From the NCBI GenBank assembly GCA_965222065.1, contig OZ244933.1:620001-684000 (forward strand): a stretch of DNA of 64,000 nt, read 5' to 3'. Position 1 is the stretch's first letter, and each line of letters begins with the position of its first letter. This DNA comes from GM7GCV1 sp965222065 (GTDB taxonomy: Bacteria > Pseudomonadota > Gammaproteobacteria > Pseudomonadales > GM7GCV1). Below, piece by piece: positions 37,887-46,928 of this stretch. The notes beneath the pieces are model-generated. The model ran no database searches and was not told where the DNA came from. It saw only the letters and a list, made by a program, of their open reading frames with translations. A program made the translations under genes and the position numbers.

Positions 37887-40800
37887 TTAACATGCCATCA
37901 GCAGGCATGGAACGATGTAAGAGCCGTCAGGGTAAGTCTCTATAACCTGAGTAGAAGAGACTTTCGCCACGGTCGAAGATCGGCGCACGTCATCGGCTTG
38001 AGGACGTCCAGTGCCATCTCCGTTGGATTCAATCAGTGCATCTTTAAGATCGGCAGGATCAACATCCTTCGATATGCGAACAACAAAATCACCCACCTGG
38101 GCGACATAGAAATCATAGGGCGCATAGATGTCATCGTGATCATAGTCTTGGAACACGCCGCCTACTGACTTGTCACCGGCAACCGAACTGATCAGGGTTT
38201 TATTAAGCTGCTCGTTGGCTTCCTGAACAATCGTAGCTTTGACGACTTCGCCGGATTCCGTGGTGTAGTCGATTACGTCTCCCACTTCGCCGGGGCCATC
38301 GTATAGCTCGTGATGCTTTACTACTTGTTCAGGTGCGCGCTCTACATCTTCAACATAATCAAAAATCGGCTGTTTCAGGTATTGCTGCTTACCATCTTTA
38401 ATGACCGGACTTTCTTGCTCATCAACGACAGGGATGAATTCGTAATCGATTTCATCGACGGTAACTTCTTCAACCTTTTGTACTGCCTTGCCATCAATGA
38501 CTTCATGAGTGATGTTTTTCTTTTTAACCGGCTTGGTTTTGTAGTGAGTGACCTGCTCAATCTCAGCGGGTATTACTTCCTCCCACTCCACTGCCAGCCA
38601 CAAACACATTTCATCGGTGTTGGAAAGTATGGTGCCGCGAAGAACTTCTGGCGGCTCAGAGTGAGGGCCATCTGCCCATTGTGACCAGCGAGATAAATGA
38701 GCACCGGTTAAAGATACGGTGCCTCCAGATACGGAAATATTGCCTTCAGATGTGCTATCTTGTCGAAGATCAACTAACTGACCATCGTTCGTCAGTCGAT
38801 CTATGAACAAGCAAGTATTTCCCGATCTGGAAAATACACCAGTACCGCTGGCCTGCATTTCTGCGCCCGCAGAACCAAGTCCACTAGAGGTTTTCCCAAC
38901 CAAAAAATTTCGCGAACTGTCGAATCTACCAGCATCGGCGTTACCAATGCGCCAACGGTGAGCTATAGCCCCTGACGCATCAAAGTCCACCATGTAATCG
39001 TGCGAAACAAATCCACCTACAGAGTCTTCTAACGTAAAGTAAAGCGTTCCATTGTCAAATAAAATTCTATACCTGTCGTATCCACTGGCCCCGCCGACTT
39101 CAGAGAAATAAATGCGCGGAGCACCCGAACCAACCCATAAATCGCCATTATTTACAAAAACGTCGTTTGCAAAATCGACTGATTCATCCGCATTAATCGT
39201 CATTGCATTTGCATTACCATTATCTGTAATGCTCGGATGCAACAATTGCACCCACGATTGCCAAGTGCCTGAAAGCTTTCTTCGATACCAAACCTCTGAG
39301 GAGCCAGTCGCCATAGCGTATTGAGCCATGTTGTTTGCGTCATAGGCTATCGAGAGACAAACCCCAAAATTGAACGGCCTGTTTGAGGTAGTATTGATGA
39401 TCTTATCGAAGCGGGTCGTTGTTGGAGAATTTAAATCGGCAATAGCAGTAAGATTGCTGGCACCCAGACCGAAAGAGCCTGCCGTTCCAGAAAGCGCAAG
39501 CAGAGCACCCGCTGTGTTGTCGTAGGCAGAAGATTGCGGTACAAGGCCGTCTAGTTTTATTCCGTCTGCCGATATATCACGGCCAGATTCGGACTCAACA
39601 GCAGAAAGAATTTCGGCTGGGGTTTGGTCAGCTGTAGCGCCCGACTCAAGACCATCCAGCTTTGCCTTGTCTGCGGCCGACATAACACCGGCATGAGCAT
39701 CAGTGGCCGCGGGGAGCGTGACGTTGGTTCCATTTGAGCAGGTAATCGTGACCGTATTAGCATCACGGTTGTAACTAAGATCAGAATTGGTAATAAAGTC
39801 CCCAACGGGCGTACCAGGCCATGTGCCACCCGCTTTGGGCCCATAAACATTACCAGTAACGAAATCGATCGCGTAATCGCCGTCATCACCATCTGTATCC
39901 AGCGGGGCAGACCCGCTGTAGTCGCCCATAATCAGGTTGTCCGGAGACATAGAGGTCAGCGCGTCTATTGCTGCCTGTAGCTCAACAAGCGCATCCTGGG
40001 CATTACTGGATGAAAGGTTTCCCGAAGGCGTAACCGGGACTTCAGCGGCGACCTGATCGTCTTTGGCGTTTTCTTCAATGCTGTCTAGTTTTACTCCATC
40101 TGCCGACATATCACGGCCAGATTCGGACTCAACAGCAGAAAGAATTTCGGCTGGGGTTTGGTCAGCTGTAGCGCCCGACTCAATGCCATCCAACTTGGAT
40201 CCATCTGCTGACATGTCACGGCCAGACTGAGCCTCAACTGCTGCCAAAATTTCGGCAGCCGTGGGGTCTGTATTATCAACCTTAAACCAGACCGAACCAT
40301 CCCAAACAATACTGTCTCCCGGGAGATAGCCGATACTGTTTATCGTGCCCGCTCCCGTGATTTTGTAAAAAGGGAACTCGCCGGAATTCGGGGTTATTGG
40401 CGCACCTGTAGAGGCGTCATGCCCTCCAGCAAAAAACAACGGATTCGTCACGGCAGCGGCCGATTGAGCTGCTTTTTCAGCATAATGTTTTGCAGATTTT
40501 TCGCCGCCACCACCAGGAACTTCCTGATCGTAAGGGTAAGACGCCCAATGCTCGGCATTTTGTGCAGAAGCCTCAGCACTGTCTGCTAGCTGCTCAAATT
40601 CCTCCAACGCATTTGTTTTAAGAAGCGCCTCGCCAATATCCAGCAGCTCTGAAATAGTAATTGGATCTCCATCGACAACGGTAATTTCACCTACAGGGTG
40701 ACTATCGCCGACAATGACCCGATAGATACCTTGCAGCAAATCAACGGAGAATTGCCCGGAAGCATTGGTAACTTCCTCTGCCTGACTGACACCAGTGAGC

Positions 40801-40901
40801 GATCCGTCAGCATGGTTCACCTTGGCAACAAATCGGATTTTTGTGCTGGCCAGGGCTGTACCGTCTGCGTTTTTCAGCGGACCAGTAATTGTTCGACTCA
40901 T
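37887..40901 (-). CDS. Tail fibre protein
   Basis: 1004 residues. An N-terminal carboxypeptidase-regulatory/Ig-like domain of about 90 residues (MSRTITGPLKNADGT...) probably attaches it to the tail. Then come a coiled region, several copies of a shaft repeat (AEILSAVESESGRDMSADG-KLD type at about 215-445), a pyocin-knob-like domain (about 455-560, WYRRKLSGTWQSWVQLLHP) and a C-terminal region with DKSVGGVFQDYD that looks like a chaperone or receptor-binding end. It should bind the cell surface. It lies apart from the tail-tip genes, inside the fibre/lysis block. Confidence 0.85.
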   Translation of the reverse strand: MSRTITGPLKNADGTALASTKIRFVAKVNHADGSLTGVSQAEEVTNASGQFSVDLLQGIYRVIVGDSHPVGEITVVDGDPITISELLDIGEALLKTNALEEFEQLADSAEASAQNAEHWASYPYDQEVPGGGGEKSAKHYAEKAAQSAAAVTNPLFFAGGHDASTGAPITPNSGEFPFYKITGAGTINSIGYLPGDSIVWDGSVWFKVDNTDPTAAEILAAVEAQSGRDMSADGSKLDGIESGATADQTPAEILSAVESESGRDMSADGVKLDSIEENAKDDQVAAEVPVTPSGNLSSSNAQDALVELQAAIDALTSMSPDNLIMGDYSGSAPLDTDGDDGDYAIDFVTGNVYGPKAGGTWPGTPVGDFITNSDLSYNRDANTVTITCSNGTNVTLPAATDAHAGVMSAADKAKLDGLESGATADQTPAEILSAVESESGRDISADGIKLDGLVPQSSAYDNTAGALLALSGTAGSFGLGASNLTAIADLNSPTTTRFDKIINTTSNRPFNFGVCLSIAYDANNMAQYAMATGSSEVWYRRKLSGTWQSWVQLLHPSITDNGNANAMTINADESVDFANDVFVNNGDLWVGSGAPRIYFSEVGGASGYDRYRILFDNGTLYFTLEDSVGGFVSHDYMVDFDASGAIAHRWRIGNADAGRFDSSRNFLVGKTSSGLGSAGAEMQASGTGVFSRSGNTCLFIDRLTNDGQLVDLRQDSTSEGNISVSGGTVSLTGAHLSRWSQWADGPHSEPPEVLRGTILSNTDEMCLWLAVEWEEVIPAEIEQVTHYKTKPVKKKNITHEVIDGKAVQKVEEVTVDEIDYEFIPVVDEQESPVIKDGKQQYLKQPIFDYVEDVERAPEQVVKHHELYDGPGEVGDVIDYTTESGEVVKATIVQEANEQLNKTLISSVAGDKSVGGVFQDYDHDDIYAPYDFYVAQVGDFVVRISKDVDPADLKDALIESNGDGTGRPQADDVRRSSTVAKVSSTQVIETYPDGSYIVPCLLMAC

Positions 40902-40913
40902 GGATTGATCTAC

Positions 40914-41186
40914 CTAAGTTAGGCTAATAATTTCAGACAAGGCAATATCGGCTCCGTCCGTAACGGTGATATCACCAACAGGGTAAAATTCATCTACGAC
41001 CACTTCATAGCTGCCATTAACCAGGCTTACGCTGAAGTCGCCCTCTTCGTCAGTTTCGACCTCAACATCACTAACGCCGGCAAGAATGCCCGCCACCTGG
41101 TTTGCCTTGGCCACAAACAAAACCTTGCTACCCTCCATGGGCGTTCCGTCTGCGGCCAACAATGGACCAGTAATATTCCGGCTCAC
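40914..41186 (-). CDS. Stand-alone copy of the tail-fibre N-terminal domain
   Basis: 90 residues that align along their whole length with the first 90 of the tail fibre just downstream (MSRNITGPLLAADGT versus MSRTITGPLKNADGT; both carry FVAKxN and PVGxITVxDG). It is an Ig-like/carboxypeptidase-regulatory domain without shaft. It is either a duplicated attachment module that makes a short baseplate protein or the remnant of a second fibre. Starts overlapping the stop of the minor tail gene. Confidence 0.7.
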   Translation of the reverse strand: MSRNITGPLLAADGTPMEGSKVLFVAKANQVAGILAGVSDVEVETDEEGDFSVSLVNGSYEVVVDEFYPVGDITVTDGADIALSEIISLT

Positions 41187-41566
41187 AATTCGTTACCCAG
41201 GAGCGATCGATACTGGTTGGTTCGAATAGGCAAAGTGACTCGCCACCAGTTTCCTTCCTTGACCCTCCGGGGAGGAGCGCCATTACGAAACGTGCAGAGG
41301 TGGTTTTGCAGCGTTCCGCCGGTATTCAGCTTCATGTAGAACTTGCCGGTGACCGCAAGCGTCTCCCAATAGAAGTACATCAGTACATCCCATTGTTGAT
41401 GGGTCATCAGCGCCTCAAGGTCTCCGCTCCAAATCAGCTGGTCCGAAGCCTTTCGGACCTCTGGCTCGCCAACCTCCATATCCTCAACAAACAGGTGAGG
41501 CTCTGGGTTCAGGTTGTAACCATTGTTCAGCACTTGCGGCAGGGATTCAGGCCAACGCGGATACAT
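41183..41566 (-). CDS. Minor tail protein
   Basis: 127 residues of the phage minor-tail type that opens with P-x-LPQVLNNGY, has EPEVRKAS (the acidic-Arg segment) and a C-terminal WWRVTLPIRTNQYRS. Position right after the tape measure corresponds to lambda M, which connects the tail tip with the tube. ATG overlaps the tape measure stop. Confidence 0.7.
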   Translation of the reverse strand: MYPRWPESLPQVLNNGYNLNPEPHLFVEDMEVGEPEVRKASDQLIWSGDLEALMTHQQWDVLMYFYWETLAVTGKFYMKLNTGGTLQNHLCTFRNGAPPRRVKEGNWWRVTLPIRTNQYRSLLGNEL

Positions 41567-43893
41567 TATGCAGCGGCTCCAAAGGTGACTTGTCGAGAGC
41601 TAATAGCTTCAGATAGAGGCCCCCTGCCAGAAGCAATTCGATCGGCCAGGCGGTTTTCGATGCCCTCAAAGTAAATGTTCAGATCATCGCCAGACTGTTC
41701 AACACGAGGCGTACTTGGAGCACCAATAATATTTACATTCAGGCTCATGCGGCCGCTATTGATGGCCATGGCCGCCCGGGTAAGATCCTGATTCTGGTTT
41801 TTGGAAAGAATGCGCTCGCCACGCTGAGCCAGAACAGTGACTTCGTCCTGTCTTTGTGTAGAAGCCAGGTTTAGGCCGCCGTGGGCAATCGCTGCAATTT
41901 CAGCGATGTTTGCCGCCACTGCCGCGGTGGTAAGCGTGACAGCAGGAACGTTTGCGGGGAAAGGCGCTGAATTCCAAGCCTTGATAATGGCTGTTTTGCC
42001 TTCCATGGTGGCTTCTTTGAGCTTGTTTCGACGCTCCTCGTCAAGCAACATGCGACCAAGGTTGATGGCCATGGCTACATAGCGATTCTCGCCCTGGATC
42101 CGCGAGCGGTTGTATTCATCGGAAAGGTTTAACAGGGCGCTGAATTTGGCAACCTCCTGCTGATAATCCTTTTTGCGATTATCTTCCCGGATCTTCGCGC
42201 TTCGCTCTTCATGCAAAAGGTTCGCCTGAAACTCAGCATCACGGTATTGCTGCTCAATTTCAGCCGTCATGGCACCATGCTCAGCAATAGCCTCACGCTC
42301 TGCCTGAAGCTGCTCTAACAGCTGCCTGTGCCGCTGATCCTCAAGCGCCTGCTCATCTTCCATTTCTCGGTAGCGCATCTGCCGAATATCGTCATAGCGC
42401 TTATTAAAAGACTGGACCGTTTTTTCTTGTTGCTCACGCTCTCGTCGAGCCCGATCCGCTTCACGCTTCAGGCGTTCTTCTTCCTTCCTTTCGACTTCCG
42501 CAACGGCATCGTTATAGCGCTTGACCTCCAGGTCGGAGTAATGCTCACGCATTGCATCGACAGTCTCGAAGCCCATGCGCCGCAGCTCGGTTTCCTGAAC
42601 GGTAAGCCCCTGGATCTGCTGAAGCTTTTTCTCATGATCCATGCGGAGCTCTTCACGCTCTGAAGCCAGCTCTTTCTGGAAGTTATTGATAAAGGCAATA
42701 GAGCGCTGCTCTTCCTGCTCTGCCCTTGCCTGGGCCGCGTTTTCGCGAGCCCTGTTTTCTTCCTCAATAGACTGCTGGTAAAGACCCTCAAGGGCAGCGT
42801 CTACCTCCTGGATTTGACGCTTAACCGTCTCAAGACGGCGCGCCCTGTCTTCTGCGAAGAATTCACCGAGAATAAAATTCGACGGATTGGCCACCTGGTT
42901 TTCCAGGGCCCGCCGTTCTTGTTGCAGCGTTCTTAACTCAGCCGCGAGCTGTTCCCGTTCGGTGCGACCCATGGCACGGCTCATTGAATCAAGCCTTCCA
43001 CCAAGATTATCAAGGAAGGTCCCTGCAATCTCGTTGGCTCCAGTAGACTCCGTGATCGCCTCCAGCATTTCTTCCCAGGACTGTTTCAGAGAGTCGACCT
43101 TGCCAGCAAGGCCGCCACTGGCACCTACGGCAGCACCTCCAACCTGGGCGGCCAGTTTGTCAAGAATCAAGCCCTGGGCTTCCGCAAGCCGCCCGGTACG
43201 GGCAAGCTCAATGATCAATTCACGCTCAGTTTCCAGGAACGAAACGCCTGAACGACGCAGTGCAGTGAGACCATATTCGGGCTCTTCAAGGGCTCGGCCA
43301 AGTTGTTGGGATGCTGTAGAGACGCTGGATTTCATCACCACGGCAAGGTCGGCTGCCAAGCCAATGGTGCGCGTGAAGTTTTCTTCAGAGACTGTGCGGA
43401 ATGTTTGGAGGACATTGATACCCTCCCGATAGTCGCGAGTGCTGAAGAGGGTTGATCGCGCGCTGGAGCGTGCGAGGTGGTCAAGCTGATCAGCTGTGAA
43501 ACCAGCCGCCTGACCCGTAGATCGTACCAGGGCTTCTGTGCGGAGCTGATATTGCTCCATTTCAGAAAACTGGCGAAGAGAGAGACCAAGAATGTAAACG
43601 GCACCACCAATGGCAGCCCCCATTCCAGCCCAGGCCAATGCACCAGACGTAACAATGCTGTTAACGGCTGTGATCCGGCTGGCAATGCCGCCGAGCGGTC
43701 CGTCCAGCGCCGCCACACCTGCCGCCGTACCTCGAACACCTTTTTGAAAATACTGCTGGTCATTTGCAGCTCGACGGGCACGGTCACCGTAACTTTTAAA
43801 CCGGCGCTCACCTTGCTCAAGCGTCTTGTTTAGGTGCTCGTCCCTGCCCTTGAGTACGAACTCGGCAGTGGTCAAGCGGGCAGTTGCGCTCAT
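41566..43893 (-). CDS. Tape measure protein
   Basis: 775 residues. N-terminal domain with LKGRDEHLNKTLEQGERRF, hydrophobic segments near 65-110 (IVTSGALAWAGMGAAIGGAVYILGLSL), the tape-measure core with the DYREGINVLQTF and GLTALRRSGVSF segments, then a long charged coiled coil (about 310-600) and a second hydrophobic patch near 670. Length sets tail length. At 0.15 nm per residue this predicts a tail of roughly 115 nm, so a siphovirus. The start overlaps the G-T stop by 3-4 bp. Confidence 0.9.
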   Translation of the reverse strand: MSATARLTTAEFVLKGRDEHLNKTLEQGERRFKSYGDRARRAANDQQYFQKGVRGTAAGVAALDGPLGGIASRITAVNSIVTSGALAWAGMGAAIGGAVYILGLSLRQFSEMEQYQLRTEALVRSTGQAAGFTADQLDHLARSSARSTLFSTRDYREGINVLQTFRTVSEENFTRTIGLAADLAVVMKSSVSTASQQLGRALEEPEYGLTALRRSGVSFLETERELIIELARTGRLAEAQGLILDKLAAQVGGAAVGASGGLAGKVDSLKQSWEEMLEAITESTGANEIAGTFLDNLGGRLDSMSRAMGRTEREQLAAELRTLQQERRALENQVANPSNFILGEFFAEDRARRLETVKRQIQEVDAALEGLYQQSIEEENRARENAAQARAEQEEQRSIAFINNFQKELASEREELRMDHEKKLQQIQGLTVQETELRRMGFETVDAMREHYSDLEVKRYNDAVAEVERKEEERLKREADRARREREQQEKTVQSFNKRYDDIRQMRYREMEDEQALEDQRHRQLLEQLQAEREAIAEHGAMTAEIEQQYRDAEFQANLLHEERSAKIREDNRKKDYQQEVAKFSALLNLSDEYNRSRIQGENRYVAMAINLGRMLLDEERRNKLKEATMEGKTAIIKAWNSAPFPANVPAVTLTTAAVAANIAEIAAIAHGGLNLASTQRQDEVTVLAQRGERILSKNQNQDLTRAAMAINSGRMSLNVNIIGAPSTPRVEQSGDDLNIYFEGIENRLADRIASGRGPLSEAISSRQVTFGAAA

Positions 43894-44536
43894 AGACTTT
43901 TAAATCCTAGATGTTTGCGGCAATGGGCATGAAAGTTTTTACGAAAATCGTCTATCTGCTGCTTTTCTTTAGCGGCCTCCTCTTCGGCGCGCCACTGCTC
44001 AGCAACTTCCGGAACGACTGTGGCGCCCTCTTTAAAGAGGAAATACGCCCAAAGGGTTTTGTAGTCTTCGGACGAAAGATCATCCTTGACCCTGGAGGGA
44101 GGGGAACCTTGAGAAAGCGCTACTCGGATGTGCGCTCGGAACTCGGGCTCCCCCCGGATTTTTTTTCAAGCTCCTCCATCGATCTGCGCTCGGCCTTGTT
44201 AAAGTCAAACGCAATTTCGCGTATTTCGGAAAGGGCGTTGCGCGAGAGGTTTTTGACCAACTTCTTCAGGTCACCAGGAGAAGGTTTGTTGTCTCGCCCG
44301 CAAAGAATCCGTCCGATGAAAGACTCCTCGACTTTCTCCAGCCGCTTCAGGTATTCCTTGTCGTCCTCTCCTTCCTTTTGGCGTCCAGCGGAAAAGTAAT
44401 CACTCAGCTCTTGCTCGGTGAGCTCATGAATGACCACCTTCGAGTCAAGAGAATTTATGTAAAACGCCTTACTACGCAGCCACGGCTTTGAAACCAGGGC
44501 CGCGAAGTCAAGCGTGGGCTTTTCGTGCTCAGTCAT
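43890..44536 (-). CDS. G-T tail assembly chaperone by -1 frameshift
   Basis: About 215 residues. Reading gene G to its A tract and slipping one base back opens a second frame that runs without stop to a TGA at 43890-43892 overlapping the tape measure start. Its product (KDDLSSEDYKTLWAYFLFKEG, then EVAEQWRAEEEAAKEK) is typical of T-domain sequence and has no good start of its own. This is the lambda G/G-T arrangement, where the fusion binds the tape measure and G coats it. Confidence 0.85.
44120..44536 (-). CDS. Tail assembly chaperone G
   Basis: 138 residues, acidic/charged helical protein (ELTEQELSDYF, KEYLKRLEKVEESF), equivalent to lambda gpG by position between tail tube and tape measure. 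It ends in frame with the normal stop shortly after the slippery site at 44159-44166. Confidence 0.85.
   Translation of the reverse strand: MTEHEKPTLDFAALVSKPWLRSKAFYINSLDSKVVIHELTEQELSDYFSAGRQKEGEDDKEYLKRLEKVEESFIGRILCGRDNKPSPGDLKKLVKNLSRNALSEIREIAFDFNKAERRSMEELEKKSGGSPSSERTSE
44159..44166 (-). other. Slippery A tract for -1 frameshift (G to G-T)
   Basis: The minus strand reads GAA AAA AAA TCC in frame G: an A AAA AAA heptamer. Slipping back one base gives AAA AAA ATC CGG and enters the T frame. A G6 run follows directly and may add a pause. Only this frame joins an otherwise orphan open frame. Confidence 0.8.
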
Positions 44537-44540
44537 ACGC

Positions 44541-44984
44541 TTAAACCGCTTCTACATCCGTGTCGGTGATTCCACCTTGTACACGGCCTGCCAGGCCGAT
44601 CCGGCTCAGCGAGCCCTGCGCTGGAGACTCTGTATATGGCTTGTGATAAAGCGCTGTGAATGTGCGCACACGGCCTGACTTGAAGATCACCTTCATGTCA
44701 ACCTCGCCAGCCGCTGCTGAAGCCAAAAATGCTGTTTGCACAGTATCCCCAGGCACGTCATTGAGGATATGGGCCAGCTCGGCAGGCGAGCTTCGATCCA
44801 GGGCCGAGCTGGGGTCTTCCGCGTCGATCGCAGTCGCGTCAAGAAAGTTGCCCTCATTGCCGATCTGGCCAATCTCAACAACATTGGTGATTTTGACGAA
44901 GGTTCCCTGGCCATCAGAATCATAGTGAAGTTCAGCGCCAGCAGACTGGACGGGCTTGGTTGCATTCGCAGTTGGTGCGGTCAT
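44541..44984 (-). CDS. Major tail tube protein
   Basis: 147 residues, tail-tube type (lambda gpV-like): NVVEIGQIGNEGNFLDATAID near residue 35, then SSPAELAHILNDVPGD and the beta-rich C-terminal AGRVQGGITDTDVEAV. It polymerises as hexameric rings around the tape measure. GGAG lies 7 nt upstream and the ATG overlaps the stop of the tail terminator gene. Confidence 0.85.
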   Translation of the reverse strand: MTAPTANATKPVQSAGAELHYDSDGQGTFVKITNVVEIGQIGNEGNFLDATAIDAEDPSSALDRSSPAELAHILNDVPGDTVQTAFLASAAAGEVDMKVIFKSGRVRTFTALYHKPYTESPAQGSLSRIGLAGRVQGGITDTDVEAV

Positions 44985-45421
44985 GGTGTTACTCCGTGGT
45001 ATGAGAGTTCAAAGTAAAGTTCGTGTGTGAGGGGGTCTCCCTCGTTTTCGGGCTGAGGATAGTCAAAGCCTGTTTGGACCATGTCCACAATTGACTCTCC
45101 AAAGACTTCTCGAAATTTAGGGACAATGGCCTCTACATAAGCAGCCAGGTCATCGTAATCATCGTCAGTAGGGATCTCGTTGCTGTCAGTTACATCGATC
45201 CACAAAACAACCGCAACGGGAGCCACCACGATTTGCTCCATGCCAACGACGCGTATAGCTCCCTGGCCGAGCTGGACGATAATGTGCGTTCCGGATCCGA
45301 TATTCCGAAAATCAAGACGGCGGCCGTTATGCACCGTTGCATCAACTTCAGCCAGCGCCAGATCCTCTTCCAGCGCCGACACAAAGTTGTCGCGAATCTG
45401 TTTACGCAAAGCGCTCGACAT
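44981..45421 (-). CDS. Tail terminator protein (gpU-like)
   Basis: 146 residues, position U between Z and V. The sequence has the small alpha/beta fold of tail terminators (GGS-less; LRKQIRDNFVSAL helix, VVLWIDVTDSNE strand, TGFDYPQPENEGDPLTHELYFELSYHG at the end). It caps the tail tube and mates it to the head. Overlaps the Z gene stop by 20 bp. Confidence 0.75.
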   Translation of the reverse strand: MSSALRKQIRDNFVSALEEDLALAEVDATVHNGRRLDFRNIGSGTHIIVQLGQGAIRVVGMEQIVVAPVAVVLWIDVTDSNEIPTDDDYDDLAAYVEAIVPKFREVFGESIVDMVQTGFDYPQPENEGDPLTHELYFELSYHGVTP

Positions 45422-45995
45422 ATCTCATCAAATCCCGATTTAGTTCATGGGCCAAAAGACGCGGGTATTCATACTGAGTAACCCTGACCCCATGCGCCGC
45501 AACTGATCTTTGTGTGGTCAAGCGTATAGGCCGCTTAACCATCCGGAGGGGTCTGGCGTCACTGGTGACGCGTTGCAGTACAGCCACCTGGCCAGTACGG
45601 CGCACCCGATTAACAAAAGCACTTTTATAAAAAGTGCCGCGATACCGAACCCCACCTTTGTTTGTGCCGCGGGGAATAGATGCCGATAGCCGGGCTGGCT
45701 GGATCAGCCTGTGCAGAGGGATGCCGGTAAATCGAAAACGAAAACGACCCACGACTTTGCCACCGCTCGCTTTGACGATGCGGGTCCTGGGTCTTAAAAC
45801 TTTTTGAGAAACCTTCTCCGTTCTGGAAACTTCACGGAGAGATTCAGTCCTTACTCGCGGCAGCGCCTTGTTAATGGCTCGGGCCTGTGATTTTGCAACC
45901 AGGCGTGACTGCCGGATGGATCTGAGTTTGCCTGCCGCCTCCTCGCATTTGCGCACGAAATGCTCCGCGGCTTGCATTTGCGGATCGGCGGCCAT
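45402..45995 (-). CDS. Minor tail protein Z-like (tail completion)
   Basis: 197 residues, very basic (over 30 Arg), as in prophage minor tail protein Z. The ends of the family match (an N-terminal helix with basic LVAKSQARAINKALPRVRTE and a C-terminal beta part with RLTTQRSVAAHGVRVTQYEY). Lambda Z is needed so that the tail binds the head; some authors call this protein the DNA-end positioner. Starts 2 bp after the 58-residue ORF. Confidence 0.85.
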   Translation of the reverse strand: MAADPQMQAAEHFVRKCEEAAGKLRSIRQSRLVAKSQARAINKALPRVRTESLREVSRTEKVSQKVLRPRTRIVKASGGKVVGRFRFRFTGIPLHRLIQPARLSASIPRGTNKGGVRYRGTFYKSAFVNRVRRTGQVAVLQRVTSDARPLRMVKRPIRLTTQRSVAAHGVRVTQYEYPRLLAHELNRDLMRYVERFA

Positions 45996-45997
45996 GG

Positions 45998-46174
45998 CTA
46001 TTTGCTGCTGGAATCCGCTTTTTTGGCTTCAACCAGCTTGGCTTTTTTCAGCGTATTGCAGAAAAGCTTCGCCTCGTTTTCCGGAACATCCGGAATCTGT
46101 TCGTCTTTAGGCCATCGCTTGCCGCGATAACCGAGACCTTTTGGGTCAGTGACCTGGATAGTAACCGTGCTCAT
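45998..46174 (-). CDS. Small phage protein between the connector and Z genes
   Basis: 58 residues (MSTVTIQVTDPKGLGYRGKR... ending ADSSSK). The ATG overlaps the stop of the connector gene (ATGA) with GAGAG 7 nt upstream, and the stop is 2 bp before the next ATG, so it fits the operon perfectly. Lys-rich, no known family recognised. Too short for many gene finders. Confidence 0.75.
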   Translation of the reverse strand: MSTVTIQVTDPKGLGYRGKRWPKDEQIPDVPENEAKLFCNTLKKAKLVEAKKADSSSK

Positions 46175-46512
46175 GATGCTGCTCTCTTTTTGGTCATTGA
46201 GAACGAAGTGTCCGAAGAGGACTCTTCGATAATTTTTTGAACCACAAAGGAAAGGTCGGAGTCTTCAGGAGCAATCACATCTCCCTTTTTGACTGCCGAT
46301 ATCTCGGACTTCCGGACAATTCCCACGTAGTCGAAATGCGTAACTTCGGCACCGCCGTTCAGGGAGATTTCCACATCTTCATCAATGCTTACCAGCACCG
46401 TAGTTGGATCCCCTGAAACCGGGGTATAGACACACGAGATACCCCAAACTTCAGCCACTGCATTAGCCAGCTTGGCCTCAGCAGCGTTGAATTTGTTTTG
46501 GGGCAGGCTCAT
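46171..46512 (-). CDS. Head-tail connector (FII-like)
   Basis: 113 residues in the FII position: after E and an FI-like gene and before Z/U. The sequence has a helical start (NAAEAKLANAVAEVWG) and a beta-rich rest (VVQKIIEESSSDTSFSM), consistent with the gpFII fold that joins head and tail. Assignment mainly from position. Confidence 0.6.
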   Translation of the reverse strand: MSLPQNKFNAAEAKLANAVAEVWGISCVYTPVSGDPTTVLVSIDEDVEISLNGGAEVTHFDYVGIVRKSEISAVKKGDVIAPEDSDLSFVVQKIIEESSSDTSFSMTKKRAAS

Positions 46513-46534
46513 GTGTCTACGCTTAAACGATCAG

Positions 46535-46840
46535 TTATTTCTGGTCGCCACCACCCTGGCCGTCATCTGCACCACCGTCGCCCTGGCCATCCTCTTGACC
46601 AGACTGACCCTCTTTGTCGTCAGCGCCTGACTTTTTGGACGCCGAGGACTTCGCTTTGGCGGCGGCTTCCTGGGACTCAAACTCGGCAATCTCTTCCTTG
46701 GTCGCTGCCACAATGGCACGTGCATGTGCTTTTGCTTCAGCGGCAGTCAATCGATGAAGCGAACCCGCCTCAAATGCTTGCATATCTCGACCACGACCGA
46801 TTTCAACTCGGACGCGGAATTTGTAAATTCCTGCTTTCAT
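46535..46840 (-). CDS. FI-like head protein with low-complexity tail
   Basis: About 101 residues from the ATG at 46840 (GGAG 8 nt upstream). The first 60 residues are mixed alpha/beta (KAGIYKFRVRVEIGRG); the last 40 are low-complexity Lys/Ser/Gly/Asp/Gln (GQSGQEDGQGDGG). Lambda FI, which stimulates packaging, holds the same place. The role here is inferred from position. Confidence 0.55.
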   Translation of the reverse strand: MKAGIYKFRVRVEIGRGRDMQAFEAGSLHRLTAAEAKAHARAIVAATKEEIAEFESQEAAAKAKSSASKKSGADDKEGQSGQEDGQGDGGADDGQGGGDQK

Positions 46841-46867
46841 GTTCGTATCTCCGTAGAACAAATGAAT

Positions 46868-46897
46868 AAAAAAAGCCCGCCTATACGGCGGGCTTTT
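46868..46897. terminator. Intrinsic terminator after the capsid gene, inside the late operon
   Basis: GCCCGCC-TATAC-GGCGGGC with seven A before and TTTT after: works on both strands. It lies 30 bp downstream of the start side of the FI-like gene and 31 bp after the major capsid stop, within the leftward late transcript. Confidence 0.85.
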
Positions 46898-46928
46898 CAG
46901 ATAACGTGTCGGATCAATTCAGGCTGAA

